Origin: an uncultured Planctomycetota bacterium
Lineage (GTDB): Bacteria; Planctomycetota; Phycisphaerae; UBA1845; Fen-1342
Length of the DNA: 42,287 bases
Direction: 5' to 3'
NCBI GenBank assembly: GCA_900696535.1
Contig: CAADGM010000156.1
Coordinates: 1-42,287 of the forward strand
Shown here one piece after another: positions 17,646-26,875 of the stretch; the stretch's first letter is position 1, and every line of letters starts with the position of its first letter. The notes under the pieces are model-generated. The model was not told the origin of the DNA, did not search any database, and saw only the letters and a program-made list of their open reading frames with translations. The translations under genes were made by a program, and so were the position numbers.

Positions 17646-19601
17646 ATGAACCGCGAAGCCGCCGTCCGTGGCCCGGCCCTGAGCCAGCCGGAGCTGGAGC
17701 GCCAAGCGTACGAGAACTACCGGATTCCGGTGGAGGGATTCAAAGGCACGCCCGAGGAAATCGAGCGCCAGTGGTTCGAGCAGTGCTACAAGGGCCGCGG
17801 CGACACGCTGTGGCAGCTCACCTGGCGGGCGGTGATCATGGGGTCGGTGCTGGGCGGGCTGCTCTCGGTGACGAACATCTACATCGGGCTGAAGGCGGGG
17901 TGGGGCTTCGGTGTGTCGATCACGGCCTGCATCCTCTCGTACTCGATCTGGACGACGTTCTACCGGATCGGCCTGGCCCGCACGCCGATGACGATCCTCG
18001 AGAACAACTGCATGCAGACGGCCGCGGCCGCGGCGGGCTACTCCACGGGCGGGACGCTGATCTCGGCGTTCGCGGCGTACATTTTGCTGACCAACACGAC
18101 CATCCCGGTGCCCTACCTGATGGGCATGGTGTTCCTGCTGGCGATCCTGGGCGTGACGATGGCCGTGCCCATGAAGCGCCAGATGATCAACATGGAGCAA
18201 CTCAAGTTCCCCAGCGGCGTGGCGGCGGCGGAAACGCTCAAGGCGCTGCACGGCTCGAGCGGCCAGGGGATGAAGTCGGCCATCGCGTTGGGCATCGCCG
18301 CGCTGATCGCCGCGGTCAGCAAGTTCTGGCTCGAGGGGCTGTCGCTCATCAGGGCAAGCTGGGAGAAGTTCCAGCTCAGCGAGCTGGTCGGCTGGATCAA
18401 CACGAACACGCTCGGCCCGACGTGGATGGGTCGCACCGTGCTCCTGTCGTGGGACCTGATGTTCGTCGCGGCCGGCGCCATCACGGGCATGCGCGTGTGC
18501 CTGAGCATGTTCATCGGGGCGATCACGTGCTGGGTCATCTATGTCCCGATCCTGCAACACTACGGTTACATCACCGGTACGGGCTTCCGGGCGTGCGTGG
18601 ACTGGAGCCTCTGGGCCGGTACGGGCTGCATGGTGACCAGCGGACTGCTCTCGTTTGCCCTCCAGTGGAAGAGCGCGCTGCGCGCCTTCGCCGGGCTGGG
18701 CGCGATGCTCGGCGGGCAGAAAAAGCAGCCCGACGCGGTGCAGCGGGCGATGGATGCCATCGAGGTCCCGGCCTGGTGGTTCATCGCCGGGCAGATCTTC
18801 GGCCTCGTGGGGCTGACCTGGCTGTGCGCGATGCTCTTCGGGATGCCCTGGTGGATGACGCTGATTGCCGTCCTGCTCTCGTTCATCCTGGCCATCGTCG
18901 CCTGCCGCGTGACCGGCGAGACGGACACGACCCCCATCGGCGCGATGGGCAAGATCATGCAGCTCACCTTCGCCGGCATCGCCCCGGGCAACATGACCGT
19001 CAATCTGATGTCCGCGAACATCACCGCCGGGTCCGCGGGCAGCTCCGCGGCGCTGCTGACCGACCTCAAGAGCGGCTACCTCCTTGGCGCTCACCCCTGC
19101 AAGCAGTTCCTGGCGCAGTTCTCGGGCATCTTCATCGGAACCATCGTGACCGTGATGGTCTTTTCGGTGCTTGTGCCGAACGCCGACGCCATCGGCAACG
19201 AGCAGTTCCCCGCCCCGGCCGCGCTGGTGTGGAAGGCCGTAGCCGTCGCCCTGGGCGAGGGCATCGGCTCGCTTCATCCGATCAAGGTGTGGGGGCTGGC
19301 GATTGGCGGCGCGGTGGGAATCATCCTGCCACTGCTGAGCATGGCGTTCCCCAAGGCGGCCAAGTGGATGCCGTCGGCGGCCGGGCTGGGCCTGGCCTGG
19401 ACCTTTCCGTTCTACAACGCCTTCATGTTCTTCGTCGGTGCGGTGATCGGCTGGGTCCTTGAGAAGCGCGCGCCGAAGATTTCGTCGGACTACACGTTCA
19501 CCGTCGCCTCGGGGCTCATCGCCGGCGAGAGCCTCACCGGCGCCGGCATCGCGGTCTACCAGGCGCGTTCCGTATTCGGAAAGCTGTTCGGCCTCGGCTG
19601 A
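17646..19601 (+). CDS. OPT-family oligopeptide transporter, copy 1
   Basis: A 651-residue inner-membrane transporter of the oligopeptide transporter (OPT) family, which moves small peptides or metal chelates, usually with protons. A cytoplasmic N-terminus with GFKGTPEEIERQWFEQCYKGRGD is followed by about 14-16 hydrophobic segments. Conserved stretches include NIYIGLKAGWGFGV, LENNCMQTAAAAAGYSTGG, CRVTGETDTTPIGAMGK and SANITAGSAGSSAALLTDLKSGYLLGA. The ATG at 17646 fits the start of homology with copy 2. Copy 2 lies 185 bp downstream in the same direction. The two are clearly paralogues, differing mainly in periplasmic loops. Confidence 0.93.
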   Translation: MNREAAVRGPALSQPELERQAYENYRIPVEGFKGTPEEIERQWFEQCYKGRGDTLWQLTWRAVIMGSVLGGLLSVTNIYIGLKAGWGFGVSITACILSYSIWTTFYRIGLARTPMTILENNCMQTAAAAAGYSTGGTLISAFAAYILLTNTTIPVPYLMGMVFLLAILGVTMAVPMKRQMINMEQLKFPSGVAAAETLKALHGSSGQGMKSAIALGIAALIAAVSKFWLEGLSLIRASWEKFQLSELVGWINTNTLGPTWMGRTVLLSWDLMFVAAGAITGMRVCLSMFIGAITCWVIYVPILQHYGYITGTGFRACVDWSLWAGTGCMVTSGLLSFALQWKSALRAFAGLGAMLGGQKKQPDAVQRAMDAIEVPAWWFIAGQIFGLVGLTWLCAMLFGMPWWMTLIAVLLSFILAIVACRVTGETDTTPIGAMGKIMQLTFAGIAPGNMTVNLMSANITAGSAGSSAALLTDLKSGYLLGAHPCKQFLAQFSGIFIGTIVTVMVFSVLVPNADAIGNEQFPAPAALVWKAVAVALGEGIGSLHPIKVWGLAIGGAVGIILPLLSMAFPKAAKWMPSAAGLGLAWTFPFYNAFMFFVGAVIGWVLEKRAPKISSDYTFTVASGLIAGESLTGAGIAVYQARSVFGKLFGLG

Positions 19602-19786
19602 GCGGTTCACGCATGACGAGCGCGGTCATCGCCGAGGACCCTGCGAAACGCGAGCGCGTGCCCGCCTCACGATGGCTCGCCCGATCGGCTGCCGTGGCCA
19701 GCAACGATCGAACGCATGGCGCAAACAGCGGTGGGCGTGCGTGCTCGACTCGCCCTCGCACCAATTGATCGCCCCGGAGCGCAAGC

Positions 19787-21718
19787 TTGAACGCCAATGC
19801 CCACCCACCCGCGGAAGGCTCCGGCCACGCCGAAGCCGAGTACAAGCTGCCCATCGACGGCTTCAAAGGCACCCCCGAGGAGATCGAGCGCCAGTGGTAC
19901 GAGCGCTGCTACCGCGGCCGCGGGGACTCGATGCTCCAGCTCACCTGGCGGGCCGTGCTGATGGGCTCTGTGCTTGGCGGCATCCTCTCGCTCACCAACC
20001 TCTATATCGGCCTCAAGAGCGGCTGGGGCTTCGGCGTGGCCATCACCGCCTGCATCCTCTCGTACTCGATCTGGACGGCGCTGCGGGCGGCCACCGGCGG
20101 CTGGCTCACACCCATGACCGTCCTCGAGAACAACTGCATGCAGTCGTGCGCCAGTGCCGCCGGCTACTCCACGGGCGGCACGCTCGTGTCGGCGATCGCG
20201 GCCTACGTCCTGATCCATAACACCTCCCCGTCGACGTGGGTGCTGCTCGGCTGGGTGTTCTTCCTGGCCATCCTTGGGACCACGATGGCCATACCCATGA
20301 AGCGGCAGATGATCAACATCGAGCAGCTTCGCTTCCCATCGGGCATCGCCGCCGCCGAGACGCTCCGCGCACTACACACAACCGGGGGCACCGGAATCCA
20401 ATCGTCGATCGCGCTGGGCGTGGCCGGGCTGCTGGCCGCCGCGAACAAGTTCTGGATGGAGGGTGTCGCCCTGCTGGGCGATGCCGCGAGCCGCCTGGGC
20501 GGCGAGAAGTTCTTCGAGAGTTTCAACGAGCGGATCTTCCCGCAGGCGATGATCGATCGAACGGTGGCGATCTCCTGGCAGCCGATGTTCATCGCGGCCG
20601 GGGCGATCACGGGGCTGCCGGTCTGCACGGCGATGCTGCTGGGCGGCGGGCTGTGCTGGTTCCTGTACGTGCCGTGGCTCCAGGGCCAGGGCCTGCTGAC
20701 CTCGACCGAACTGAAGGACATGTTGAACTTCACGCTTTGGGGCGGCGCATCCTGCATGGTCACGTCCGGGCTGCTCTCCTTCGGCATGCAATGGCGCAGC
20801 GCCCTGCGGGCCTTCCGCGACCTGAGCGGCATGTTTGCGCTGCGGCGGCGGAGCACGGACGACCCGCTGGCGGCCATCGAGACGCCCGCGTGGTGGTTCG
20901 TCGTCGGCCAGATCGTCGGCACGATCGGGCTGGCCTGGATTGGCAAGGAAGCCTTCGGCATGCCCTACTGGCTGACGATCCTGGCCGTGGTGCTGTCGTT
21001 CGCGCTGGCGCTGGTGGCGTGCCGGGTCTGCGGCGAGACGGACACGACGCCGGTCGGCGCAATGGGCAAGGTGACGCAGCTCACGTTCGGGGCGATCTAT
21101 CCACGCAGCATCGACGTCAACCTGATGGGCGCATGCGTGACGGCCGGCGCGGCGGACTCGTCCAGCGACCTGCTGATCGACCTGAAAAGCGGGTACATGC
21201 TCGGGGCTCACCCGCGGCGGCAGTTCATTGCGCAGTTCTCCGGGATCTTCATCGGGACGGCCATCTCGGTGCTCTCGTTCCAGGCGGTCGTGCGCGACGC
21301 CTCGGTGCTGGGCGGCCGCGACTTCCCGGCCCCCGCGGCGCAGACCTGGCGGGCAGTCGCGGTCGCGATGAATGAGGGCCTGCAGCACCTGGAGCCCGTG
21401 AAGGTGTGGAGCATCCTGATCGGCGGCGTGGTCGGACTGGTGCTGCCCGCACTGGCCGCGGCCCTGCCCAAGAAGCTTGCCCGCTGGGTTCCGTCGGCGG
21501 CCGGGCTCGGCCTGGCCTGGACCTTCGGCTTCGACTACGCGATGCTCTTTTTCACCGGCGCCGTCATCGGCGAAGTCCTGAAGTGGAGCGCGGCCAAGAC
21601 CCACGAGCAGTACCTGTTCCCAGTCGCGTCCGGCGTCATCGCCGGCGAGAGCCTGATGGGCGTGGCCGTCATCTTCATTCGCGAAGGGCCGGCGATGTGG
21701 CGGCAGTTCTTCGGGTAG
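19787..21718 (+). CDS. OPT-family oligopeptide transporter, copy 2
   Basis: A 643-residue paralogue of the preceding transporter, with the same N-terminal GFKGTPEEIERQWYERCYRGRGD, LENNCMQSCASAAGYSTGG and CRVCGETDTTPVGAMGKVTQLTF motifs. It differs around the loop near residues 225-275, suggesting different substrates. The start is TTG at 19787 with GGAG about 8 nt upstream; no ATG is available before the conserved region. The next gene begins 5 bp after the stop, so co-expression with the M16-like protein is likely. Function as a peptide importer is inferred from the family; the substrate is unknown. Confidence 0.92.
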   Translation: MNANAHPPAEGSGHAEAEYKLPIDGFKGTPEEIERQWYERCYRGRGDSMLQLTWRAVLMGSVLGGILSLTNLYIGLKSGWGFGVAITACILSYSIWTALRAATGGWLTPMTVLENNCMQSCASAAGYSTGGTLVSAIAAYVLIHNTSPSTWVLLGWVFFLAILGTTMAIPMKRQMINIEQLRFPSGIAAAETLRALHTTGGTGIQSSIALGVAGLLAAANKFWMEGVALLGDAASRLGGEKFFESFNERIFPQAMIDRTVAISWQPMFIAAGAITGLPVCTAMLLGGGLCWFLYVPWLQGQGLLTSTELKDMLNFTLWGGASCMVTSGLLSFGMQWRSALRAFRDLSGMFALRRRSTDDPLAAIETPAWWFVVGQIVGTIGLAWIGKEAFGMPYWLTILAVVLSFALALVACRVCGETDTTPVGAMGKVTQLTFGAIYPRSIDVNLMGACVTAGAADSSSDLLIDLKSGYMLGAHPRRQFIAQFSGIFIGTAISVLSFQAVVRDASVLGGRDFPAPAAQTWRAVAVAMNEGLQHLEPVKVWSILIGGVVGLVLPALAAALPKKLARWVPSAAGLGLAWTFGFDYAMLFFTGAVIGEVLKWSAAKTHEQYLFPVASGVIAGESLMGVAVIFIREGPAMWRQFFG

Positions 21719-21723
21719 CGCCC

Positions 21724-23769
21724 GTGCCAGCCCACAGCCCGAGCATCCCGCGTGCGCTGCACATCGTGTGCGTCGCACTCGTCGCCCTCGGCCTCGGGGA
21801 GGCCGCGGTCACGCAGCCGGTCTCGGAGCCCCGGTTTGCTCAGCTCGACAACAGCTTGCGTGTTGCCGCCGTACCGATGCCCGATGCGTCGCGGATCAGC
21901 GTCCAACTGTGGTACCGCGCTGGCTGGGCGGACGACGCCCCCGAGACGCTCGGCGCGTGCAATGCCGCGCGCCACACGCTCGACGCCTGCGCCCGGCGCG
22001 AAATCGCAGCGATCAAACCGCCCGATGCCGCGGCGACCACGCAGCTCGCGGCCGCCGGGCGCAGCGGTCCGTCCCTCCGCTTCAGCAGCGGCACGCTGCC
22101 GGACGCGGTCTGGTTCGCCTGGTCGGGGCCGCCCGAGGCTCTGCCGGACCTGCTGCATCGCGTGCGAGCACTTGCCGAGCCAGGTCGCATCGCGACGCGC
22201 ATCCCGCGCGGCCAGACGCTAGCCGTTGGTCTCGGGCGGTTCAGCCTCTCATCCGAGTGCGCGTCCGACGCGGCGCCGCCGGCGGCGATGCTGCCGGAGT
22301 CTGTGTACGCATTTGCTCTCGCGCTCTGGAGCACGGCGCCGGCGCAGCGGTCCGACGACGATGACGACGGACCGCGGCTGACCGTGTCGTCGGACGCGGC
22401 GCTGGACTTCGCCGCACGCTGGTTCGTCGCCAGCAATGCACACGTCATCGTGGTCGGTCCGGCCGAACCTGAGCCCGTGATCGAGCAGGTCCGCGAGCGA
22501 TTTGGCGACCTGCCGTGGACCGAGCCGCCACGACGCAACACCGCGCCCGCGCGTCCCGCGCCTGAACGATTGCGCGAAAGCTGCGACGCGACGTGGGATG
22601 AGCTGCGCCTGAGCTGGCCGGCGCCACCGGCCGATGCGCCGGGGCAACAAGCGTGGGACGTAGTTGCCGCGCACCTGTGCAACACTGTGGACGGTCCGCT
22701 CCACGCGCGGCTCGCAACACGCGGCGCGTTGCCGCCGCGCTGGCGACGGCTCGCCTGGCGCGACGCGGGCATATTCGAGGTCACGCTCGAATTCTCGACG
22801 CCGCAGCCACTCGAGGCCGTTGAGCCGATCGAAGTCGAAGTTCGGGACGCCCTGCGACAACTCACGCAGAAGCCACCCGAGCCGATCGCCTTCGACCGCG
22901 CCCGGGCCCTGGCCGCCCGGGAGGCGCGGCAGCGGCGATCGTCCTTCGACGCGTGGGCCCTCACGCTGGGTGAGCGGGAAGTCGTGGGCGGCGACCTGCT
23001 CAAGGCCGATCGCGACCCGGATCGGCTGACCGTCCCGGGCGTCGACGAGTTGCAGCGGATTGCGGCGGAGTTGCTCCGCGCGCGGTGCGTGACCCGGTGT
23101 GCGAGCAGATCAGAGTCGCGCCAGCCGATGGAATGCACAAGTTCGCGACCCGTCGCAACACCGCTGGGCGAAGCGACGGCGGCACCGACCTGGTCAGGCG
23201 ACGTCGGGCGTGTGCGCGTGGAGCTCTTCGCCGGCGAGGCCGCGGACTGGATCGAAGTTGTGACGCTGGGCGATGAGCGCCTGACGGACGCGATGGTCGG
23301 CACGCTGCTGCTCCTGGGGGCCGCGGATCGCTCGATCGCCGAGTTTCGTGACTACCTGAGCTATCACGGCCTGGACCTGATGCCGGCCAGGCAGGGCGAC
23401 CAGGCCGGGCTCGTATCGCGCGGCCCGGCGGACCGTCTGCCGCAGATGGTCGAGCTGCATCGCGAGCTACTGCGACCAGAGTCGCGCCCGGCGCACGCGA
23501 TCGAAGCGGCAACCGTTGCCGCGGCGACGCTAACCACGCTTGTAGCACAGTCGCGTCGCTGCGGGCAGGCGGAGATGTACATCCCCCCCGGGGCGATCGG
23601 CTGGCACGTGGATTGGCCGATCCCGACAAGCGAGGGTGTGTTCCGGGAGCACGTGGCAACGATCCCGGACGATCTTCGCGCGAGCGTGCGGATTCGCGGA
23701 CCTGTTTCGCCGGAGGCGGCCCGGGGGGCCGTGGCCGAAGCCTGGGACCGCGAGCGCCCCGGCCGTTGA
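21724..23769 (+). CDS. Exported M16-peptidase-like protein without the zinc motif
   Basis: A 681-residue exported protein with a signal peptide (about residues 1-28, ALVALGLGEAAV). The region LDNSLRVAAVPMPDASRISVQLWYRAGWADD matches the start of M16 (pitrilysin/processing peptidase) domains. The zinc motif HxxEH that should follow reads NAARH (80-84), so His-1 and Glu are lost. A second M16-like half lies in the C-terminal 230 residues (RVELFAGEAADWIEVVTLGDERLTDAMVG). Catalysis is not expected. The start is GTG at 21724, 5 bp after OPT copy 2; the ribosome site is weak. The context suggests a peptide-binding or chaperone-like role beside the peptide transporters (inference). The stop codon overlaps the -35 box of the next promoter. 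Confidence 0.78.
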   Translation: MPAHSPSIPRALHIVCVALVALGLGEAAVTQPVSEPRFAQLDNSLRVAAVPMPDASRISVQLWYRAGWADDAPETLGACNAARHTLDACARREIAAIKPPDAAATTQLAAAGRSGPSLRFSSGTLPDAVWFAWSGPPEALPDLLHRVRALAEPGRIATRIPRGQTLAVGLGRFSLSSECASDAAPPAAMLPESVYAFALALWSTAPAQRSDDDDDGPRLTVSSDAALDFAARWFVASNAHVIVVGPAEPEPVIEQVRERFGDLPWTEPPRRNTAPARPAPERLRESCDATWDELRLSWPAPPADAPGQQAWDVVAAHLCNTVDGPLHARLATRGALPPRWRRLAWRDAGIFEVTLEFSTPQPLEAVEPIEVEVRDALRQLTQKPPEPIAFDRARALAAREARQRRSSFDAWALTLGEREVVGGDLLKADRDPDRLTVPGVDELQRIAAELLRARCVTRCASRSESRQPMECTSSRPVATPLGEATAAPTWSGDVGRVRVELFAGEAADWIEVVTLGDERLTDAMVGTLLLLGAADRSIAEFRDYLSYHGLDLMPARQGDQAGLVSRGPADRLPQMVELHRELLRPESRPAHAIEAATVAAATLTTLVAQSRRCGQAEMYIPPGAIGWHVDWPIPTSEGVFREHVATIPDDLRASVRIRGPVSPEAARGAVAEAWDRERPGR

Positions 23770-23793
23770 CCGCTGCCGGTCGGGTGCTATACT
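23766..23793 (+). promoter_or_regulatory. Sigma-70 promoter for tRNA-Gln and the glmU-dnaB operon
   Basis: TTGACC (23766-23771), a 16-bp spacer and TATACT (23788-23793), with a TG dinucleotide giving an extended -10. This is the best promoter match in the window. Transcription would start near 23800, about 180 nt before tRNA-Gln. The -35 overlaps the stop codon of the upstream gene. Confidence 0.82.
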
Positions 23794-23976
23794 GCCGCGT
23801 TCCGGCTTTCGCGGCCGGAACGCCCGTCCACCCGGGGCGCGCGGCCACGGGCCGCAATGGGCCGGCTGTTCACGGCCGCCGGTTCAGGCCTCCTGGTCGG
23901 GTCTGCCACCGTGCCTTCGTTGTGTCGCGGGTGGCCTTGGCGTGCGGTCCGACAGGGAACACGCCGGCTGCACCGT

Positions 23977-24048
23977 TACCCGGTGGTGTAATTGGTAACA
24001 CACGAGGTTTTGGTCCTCGCATTCCTGGTTCGAGTCCAGGCCGGGTAG
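23977..24048 (+). tRNA. tRNA-Gln (anticodon TTG)
   Basis: A 72-nt cloverleaf. The acceptor stem TACCCGG/CCGGGTA is perfect (7 bp) with discriminator G. The D-arm is GTG...CAC with TAATTGGTAA, the anticodon stem CGAGG/CCTCG encloses loop TTTTGGT (anticodon TTG), and the T-arm CCTGG/CCAGG has loop TTCGAGT. CCA is not encoded. It sits 74 nt before glmU under the same promoter, so it is probably processed from the operon leader. Confidence 0.95.
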
Positions 24049-24122
24049 TTCCGCCGGCCCGGGGCCGGGTGTGCGCGGCCGGTCGCCGATCGGACGCGCG
24101 TTCCGACCGGCAGGGAGCAGGC

Positions 24123-25109
24123 GTGTTGTCGTCGCGGATCACGGCCGTCATTCTCGCCGCGGGTAAGGGCACGCGCCTCAAGAGCGAGCTGCCCAAGGTG
24201 CTGCACGAGATCTGCGGCCGGCCGATGCTGGCGTACGTCCTGGACGCGTGCCGGCAGGCCGACGTGCGCCGCTGCGTGATCGTGGTCGGGCATCGGCAGG
24301 ACCTGGTGCGTGCGGCGCTGGCCGACGACGCGGATGCGGTCTGGGTCACGCAGGAGCCGCAGCAGGGCACCGGCCACGCCGTGATGGTCTGCCGCGAGCA
24401 GATCCGCAACTACGAGCACGTCCTGGTGCTGTGCGGCGACGGGCCGCTGATCCGCGGTGAAGTCGTCCGCGAGGTGATCGAGCGGCATGTCGCCGAGGAC
24501 GCCGCCGCAACGCTCGCGACCGCCGTCCTCGACGACCCGAGCGGCTACGGGCGGATCGTGCGGGACGCGGGTGGGCGCTTCCGCGGCATCGTCGAGCACG
24601 CCGACGCGACGCCCGAGCAGCGGCAAATCCGCGAGGTAAACCCGAGCTACTACTGCTTCCGCGTGGCCGACCTGATGCCCGCGCTGGACCAGCTCCGTCC
24701 CAACAACAGGAAGGGCGAGTACTACATCACCGATGTGCTCGGCCTGTTCGTGGCCGCGGGCAAGAAAGTGCTCGCGATCAGCTCGGTGCGCCCTGAAGAC
24801 ATCTACAGCATCAACAGCCGCAGGGAGCTCGCCCTGGTCAATCGCGTCATGCGCGACCGCATCCTCGAGCGACTCATGGACGACGGCGTGACCATCATCG
24901 ACCCCGCCACCACCTGGATCGACGCCCGCGCCCGCATCGGCCGCGACAGCGTCGTCCTGCCCGGCTCGATCATCGACGGGCCGGTGACCATCGGCGAAGG
25001 CTGCCGCATCGGACCGCTGGTCCACCTGGCGGCGCCGCTGGACGTGCCGGCCGGCGCGACGATCACGGGGCCGACGCGCGGCCTGGACCACGGAGGGGAC
25101 CGACGATGA
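24123..25109 (+). CDS. glmU: GlmU-type UDP-GlcNAc pyrophosphorylase lacking the acetyltransferase domain
   Basis: A 328-residue cytosolic nucleotidyltransferase expected to make UDP-GlcNAc from GlcNAc-1-P and UTP. It has LAAGKGTRLKSELPK (residues 11-25, with the conserved Lys25), QGTGHAV, CGDGPLI, GYGRIVR and NNRKGEYYITDV, and the Asn-containing YSINSRREL linker segment. After that only about four hexapeptide rungs (for example ARIGRDSVVLPGS) remain, against a normal length near 456, so the GlcN-1-P acetyltransferase domain is absent. No leftover domain follows in another frame, because prs begins immediately. The start is GTG 24123 (or TTG 24126) after GGGAG. The ATGA stop-start overlap with prs indicates coupling. 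Confidence 0.9.
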   Translation: MLSSRITAVILAAGKGTRLKSELPKVLHEICGRPMLAYVLDACRQADVRRCVIVVGHRQDLVRAALADDADAVWVTQEPQQGTGHAVMVCREQIRNYEHVLVLCGDGPLIRGEVVREVIERHVAEDAAATLATAVLDDPSGYGRIVRDAGGRFRGIVEHADATPEQRQIREVNPSYYCFRVADLMPALDQLRPNNRKGEYYITDVLGLFVAAGKKVLAISSVRPEDIYSINSRRELALVNRVMRDRILERLMDDGVTIIDPATTWIDARARIGRDSVVLPGSIIDGPVTIGEGCRIGPLVHLAAPLDVPAGATITGPTRGLDHGGDRR

Positions 25110-26053
25110 CCGGGCTCCGCGTCTTCTCGGGTCGCAGTAACCGGCCACTGGCCGAGCGCGTGGCGCAATACCTGGGCTGCCCGCTCGGCGGATTGGCCAT
25201 CGACGATTTCCCCGACGGCGAAACTTCGGTGAAGATCTCGGACGACGTGCGCGGCTGCGACGCCTTCCTCGTCCAGTCCACCTGCCCCCCCGCCAATAGC
25301 CACTGGATGGAGCTGCTGATCACGGTCGACGCGATGCGGCGGGCCTCGGCCAAGCGCATCACGGCGGTGATTCCCTACTTCGGCTACGCCCGCCAGGATC
25401 GCAAGGACGAGGGCCGCGTACCCATCACGGCCAAGCTTGTGGCCAACCTGCTGACGACCGCCGGCGCCAACCGCGTGCTGACGCTCGACCTGCACGCGCA
25501 CCAGATCCAGGGTTTCTTCGACATTCCGGTGGACAACCTTTCCGCCGAGCCTGTGCTTTCCGCGCACATCCAGGGACTGAACCTGCACCCGCTCACGCTG
25601 GTCAGCCCGGACGTGGGCAACGTCAAGCGCGCCCGCATCTACGCCAACCACCTCGGCGGCGACCTGGCCATCATCGACAAACGCCGCACCAGCGGCTCGG
25701 ACGTGCAGAGCTATAACATCATCGGCGACGTCAGCGGCAAGAACGTTCTGATGGTCGACGACATCATCGCCACCGGCGGCACCATCGCCAAGGCGTGCGA
25801 GCTGGTCCACAAGCACGGGGCCCGGCGGATCATGGTCATGGCTACGCATGGCGTGCTGTGCGGCCCGGCCGTCGAGCGGCTCGCGGCCGCGCCCATCGAC
25901 CACATCGCCGTCACCGACACGATTCCGATCTCCGACGAGGTCCGGCGGCGGCTGCCGAAACTGGCCGTGCTGAGCGTCAACGAGCTGATGGGCGAGGCCA
26001 TTCGCCGGATTCACCGGAACGAGTCCGTCAGCAGTCTGTTCATGAACTGGTAA
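25106..26053 (+). CDS. prs: Ribose-phosphate pyrophosphokinase
   Basis: A 315-residue cytosolic enzyme making PRPP from ribose-5-phosphate and ATP for purine, pyrimidine, His, Trp and NAD synthesis. Motifs are FPDGETSVKI, YFGYARQDRKDEGRVPITAKLVANLL (ATP loop), LDLHAHQIQGFFDIPVDNL, and the PRPP-binding VLMVDDIIATGGTI. Length and sequence are those of class I PRPP synthetase. ATG overlaps the glmU stop; rplY/ctc follows after about 50 bp. The glmU-prs-ctc-pth order equals that known in Bacillus subtilis. Confidence 0.97.
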   Translation: MTGLRVFSGRSNRPLAERVAQYLGCPLGGLAIDDFPDGETSVKISDDVRGCDAFLVQSTCPPANSHWMELLITVDAMRRASAKRITAVIPYFGYARQDRKDEGRVPITAKLVANLLTTAGANRVLTLDLHAHQIQGFFDIPVDNLSAEPVLSAHIQGLNLHPLTLVSPDVGNVKRARIYANHLGGDLAIIDKRRTSGSDVQSYNIIGDVSGKNVLMVDDIIATGGTIAKACELVHKHGARRIMVMATHGVLCGPAVERLAAAPIDHIAVTDTIPISDEVRRRLPKLAVLSVNELMGEAIRRIHRNESVSSLFMNW

Positions 26054-26104
26054 CGCCCCGGACCGCGGCCGGTGGACGGCGCGGCGGGCGTGGGAGTGTG
26101 AGTG

Positions 26105-26776
26105 ATGGAAGTCGCAACGGTTCAAGGCCAGAAGCGGCCCCTGGCGGGGCACCACGCCAACGCGCGCCTTCGGAAGGAAGGGCTCGTGCCCGCGGTGATC
26201 TACGGCATGGGCAAGGCGGCCGAGCACATCGCCGTGTCGCAGCGCGAGCTGCTGGCCGCGCTCGAGCACTCGGCCCACGTGGTCAAGCTCGTCGTGGACG
26301 GCCGCGAGGAGCAGTACCTCATCAAGGAGGTCCAGTACGACCACCTTCAGAAGATGCCCCTGCACCTGGACCTGATGCGCGTCGACCTGACCAAGAAGGT
26401 CCAGGTGAATGTGCCGCTCGACTTCCGCGGCACGGCCGCAGGCCAGGCGGTCGGCGGCGTGGTCATTCACGTGATGGCCGACATCGAGGTCGAGTGCCTC
26501 GTGACCAACATCCCGGAGAGCATCCGCGTTCGTGTCGACGGCCTCCAACTGGGCCAGTCGCTGCACGTCCGCGAGCTCGAGCTGCCCGAAGGCGTCACCG
26601 CCCTCGCCGGGTCGGACGACATCGTCTGCGTCTGTCGCACGCCACGCGGCGGCCTCGAGGAGACACCGGCGGCCGCGGCGGCCGAAGGCGAGGCGGCGTC
26701 GGCCGAGCCGGAAGTCATTGGCAAGGGTCTGAAGGACAAGGACGAGGAGGCGGCCGAGGCGCCGCCGAAGAAGTAG
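26105..26776 (+). CDS. rplY: 50S ribosomal protein bL25, long Ctc form
   Basis: A 223-residue protein binding 5S rRNA in the large subunit. The N-terminal L25 domain (RLRKEGLVPAVIYG) is followed by the beta-rich C-terminal TL5/Ctc domain (HVMADIEVECLVTNIPESIRVRVDGLQLGQSLHVREL). An acidic/lysine tail (about residues 185-223) is low complexity. GTG 26102 and ATG 26105 are adjacent starts after GGGAG (26092-26096); ATG is chosen for spacing. The position between prs and pth is conserved in other bacteria. Confidence 0.95.
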   Translation: MEVATVQGQKRPLAGHHANARLRKEGLVPAVIYGMGKAAEHIAVSQRELLAALEHSAHVVKLVVDGREEQYLIKEVQYDHLQKMPLHLDLMRVDLTKKVQVNVPLDFRGTAAGQAVGGVVIHVMADIEVECLVTNIPESIRVRVDGLQLGQSLHVRELELPEGVTALAGSDDIVCVCRTPRGGLEETPAAAAAEGEAASAEPEVIGKGLKDKDEEAAEAPPKK

Positions 26777-26875
26777 GCCGGCGCGCGGCCGCAGGCGCGC
26801 AATCCGGTCAGCGCGACCGAGCAGGTGCTCGCGTGATCGCGGCGCCGCAAGCGTGACGAGGACGGTCGAGGTGCA

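Noticed and set aside
17598..19610. A 670-codon minus-strand frame opposite OPT copy 1
   Set aside because: Low-complexity, charged antisense of a transporter with clear motifs.
23602..23617. A near sigma-54 match (TGGCAC-N5-TTGG) inside the M16-like gene
   Set aside because: The -12 element ends TTGG rather than TTGC and it lies within coding sequence before a better sigma-70 promoter.
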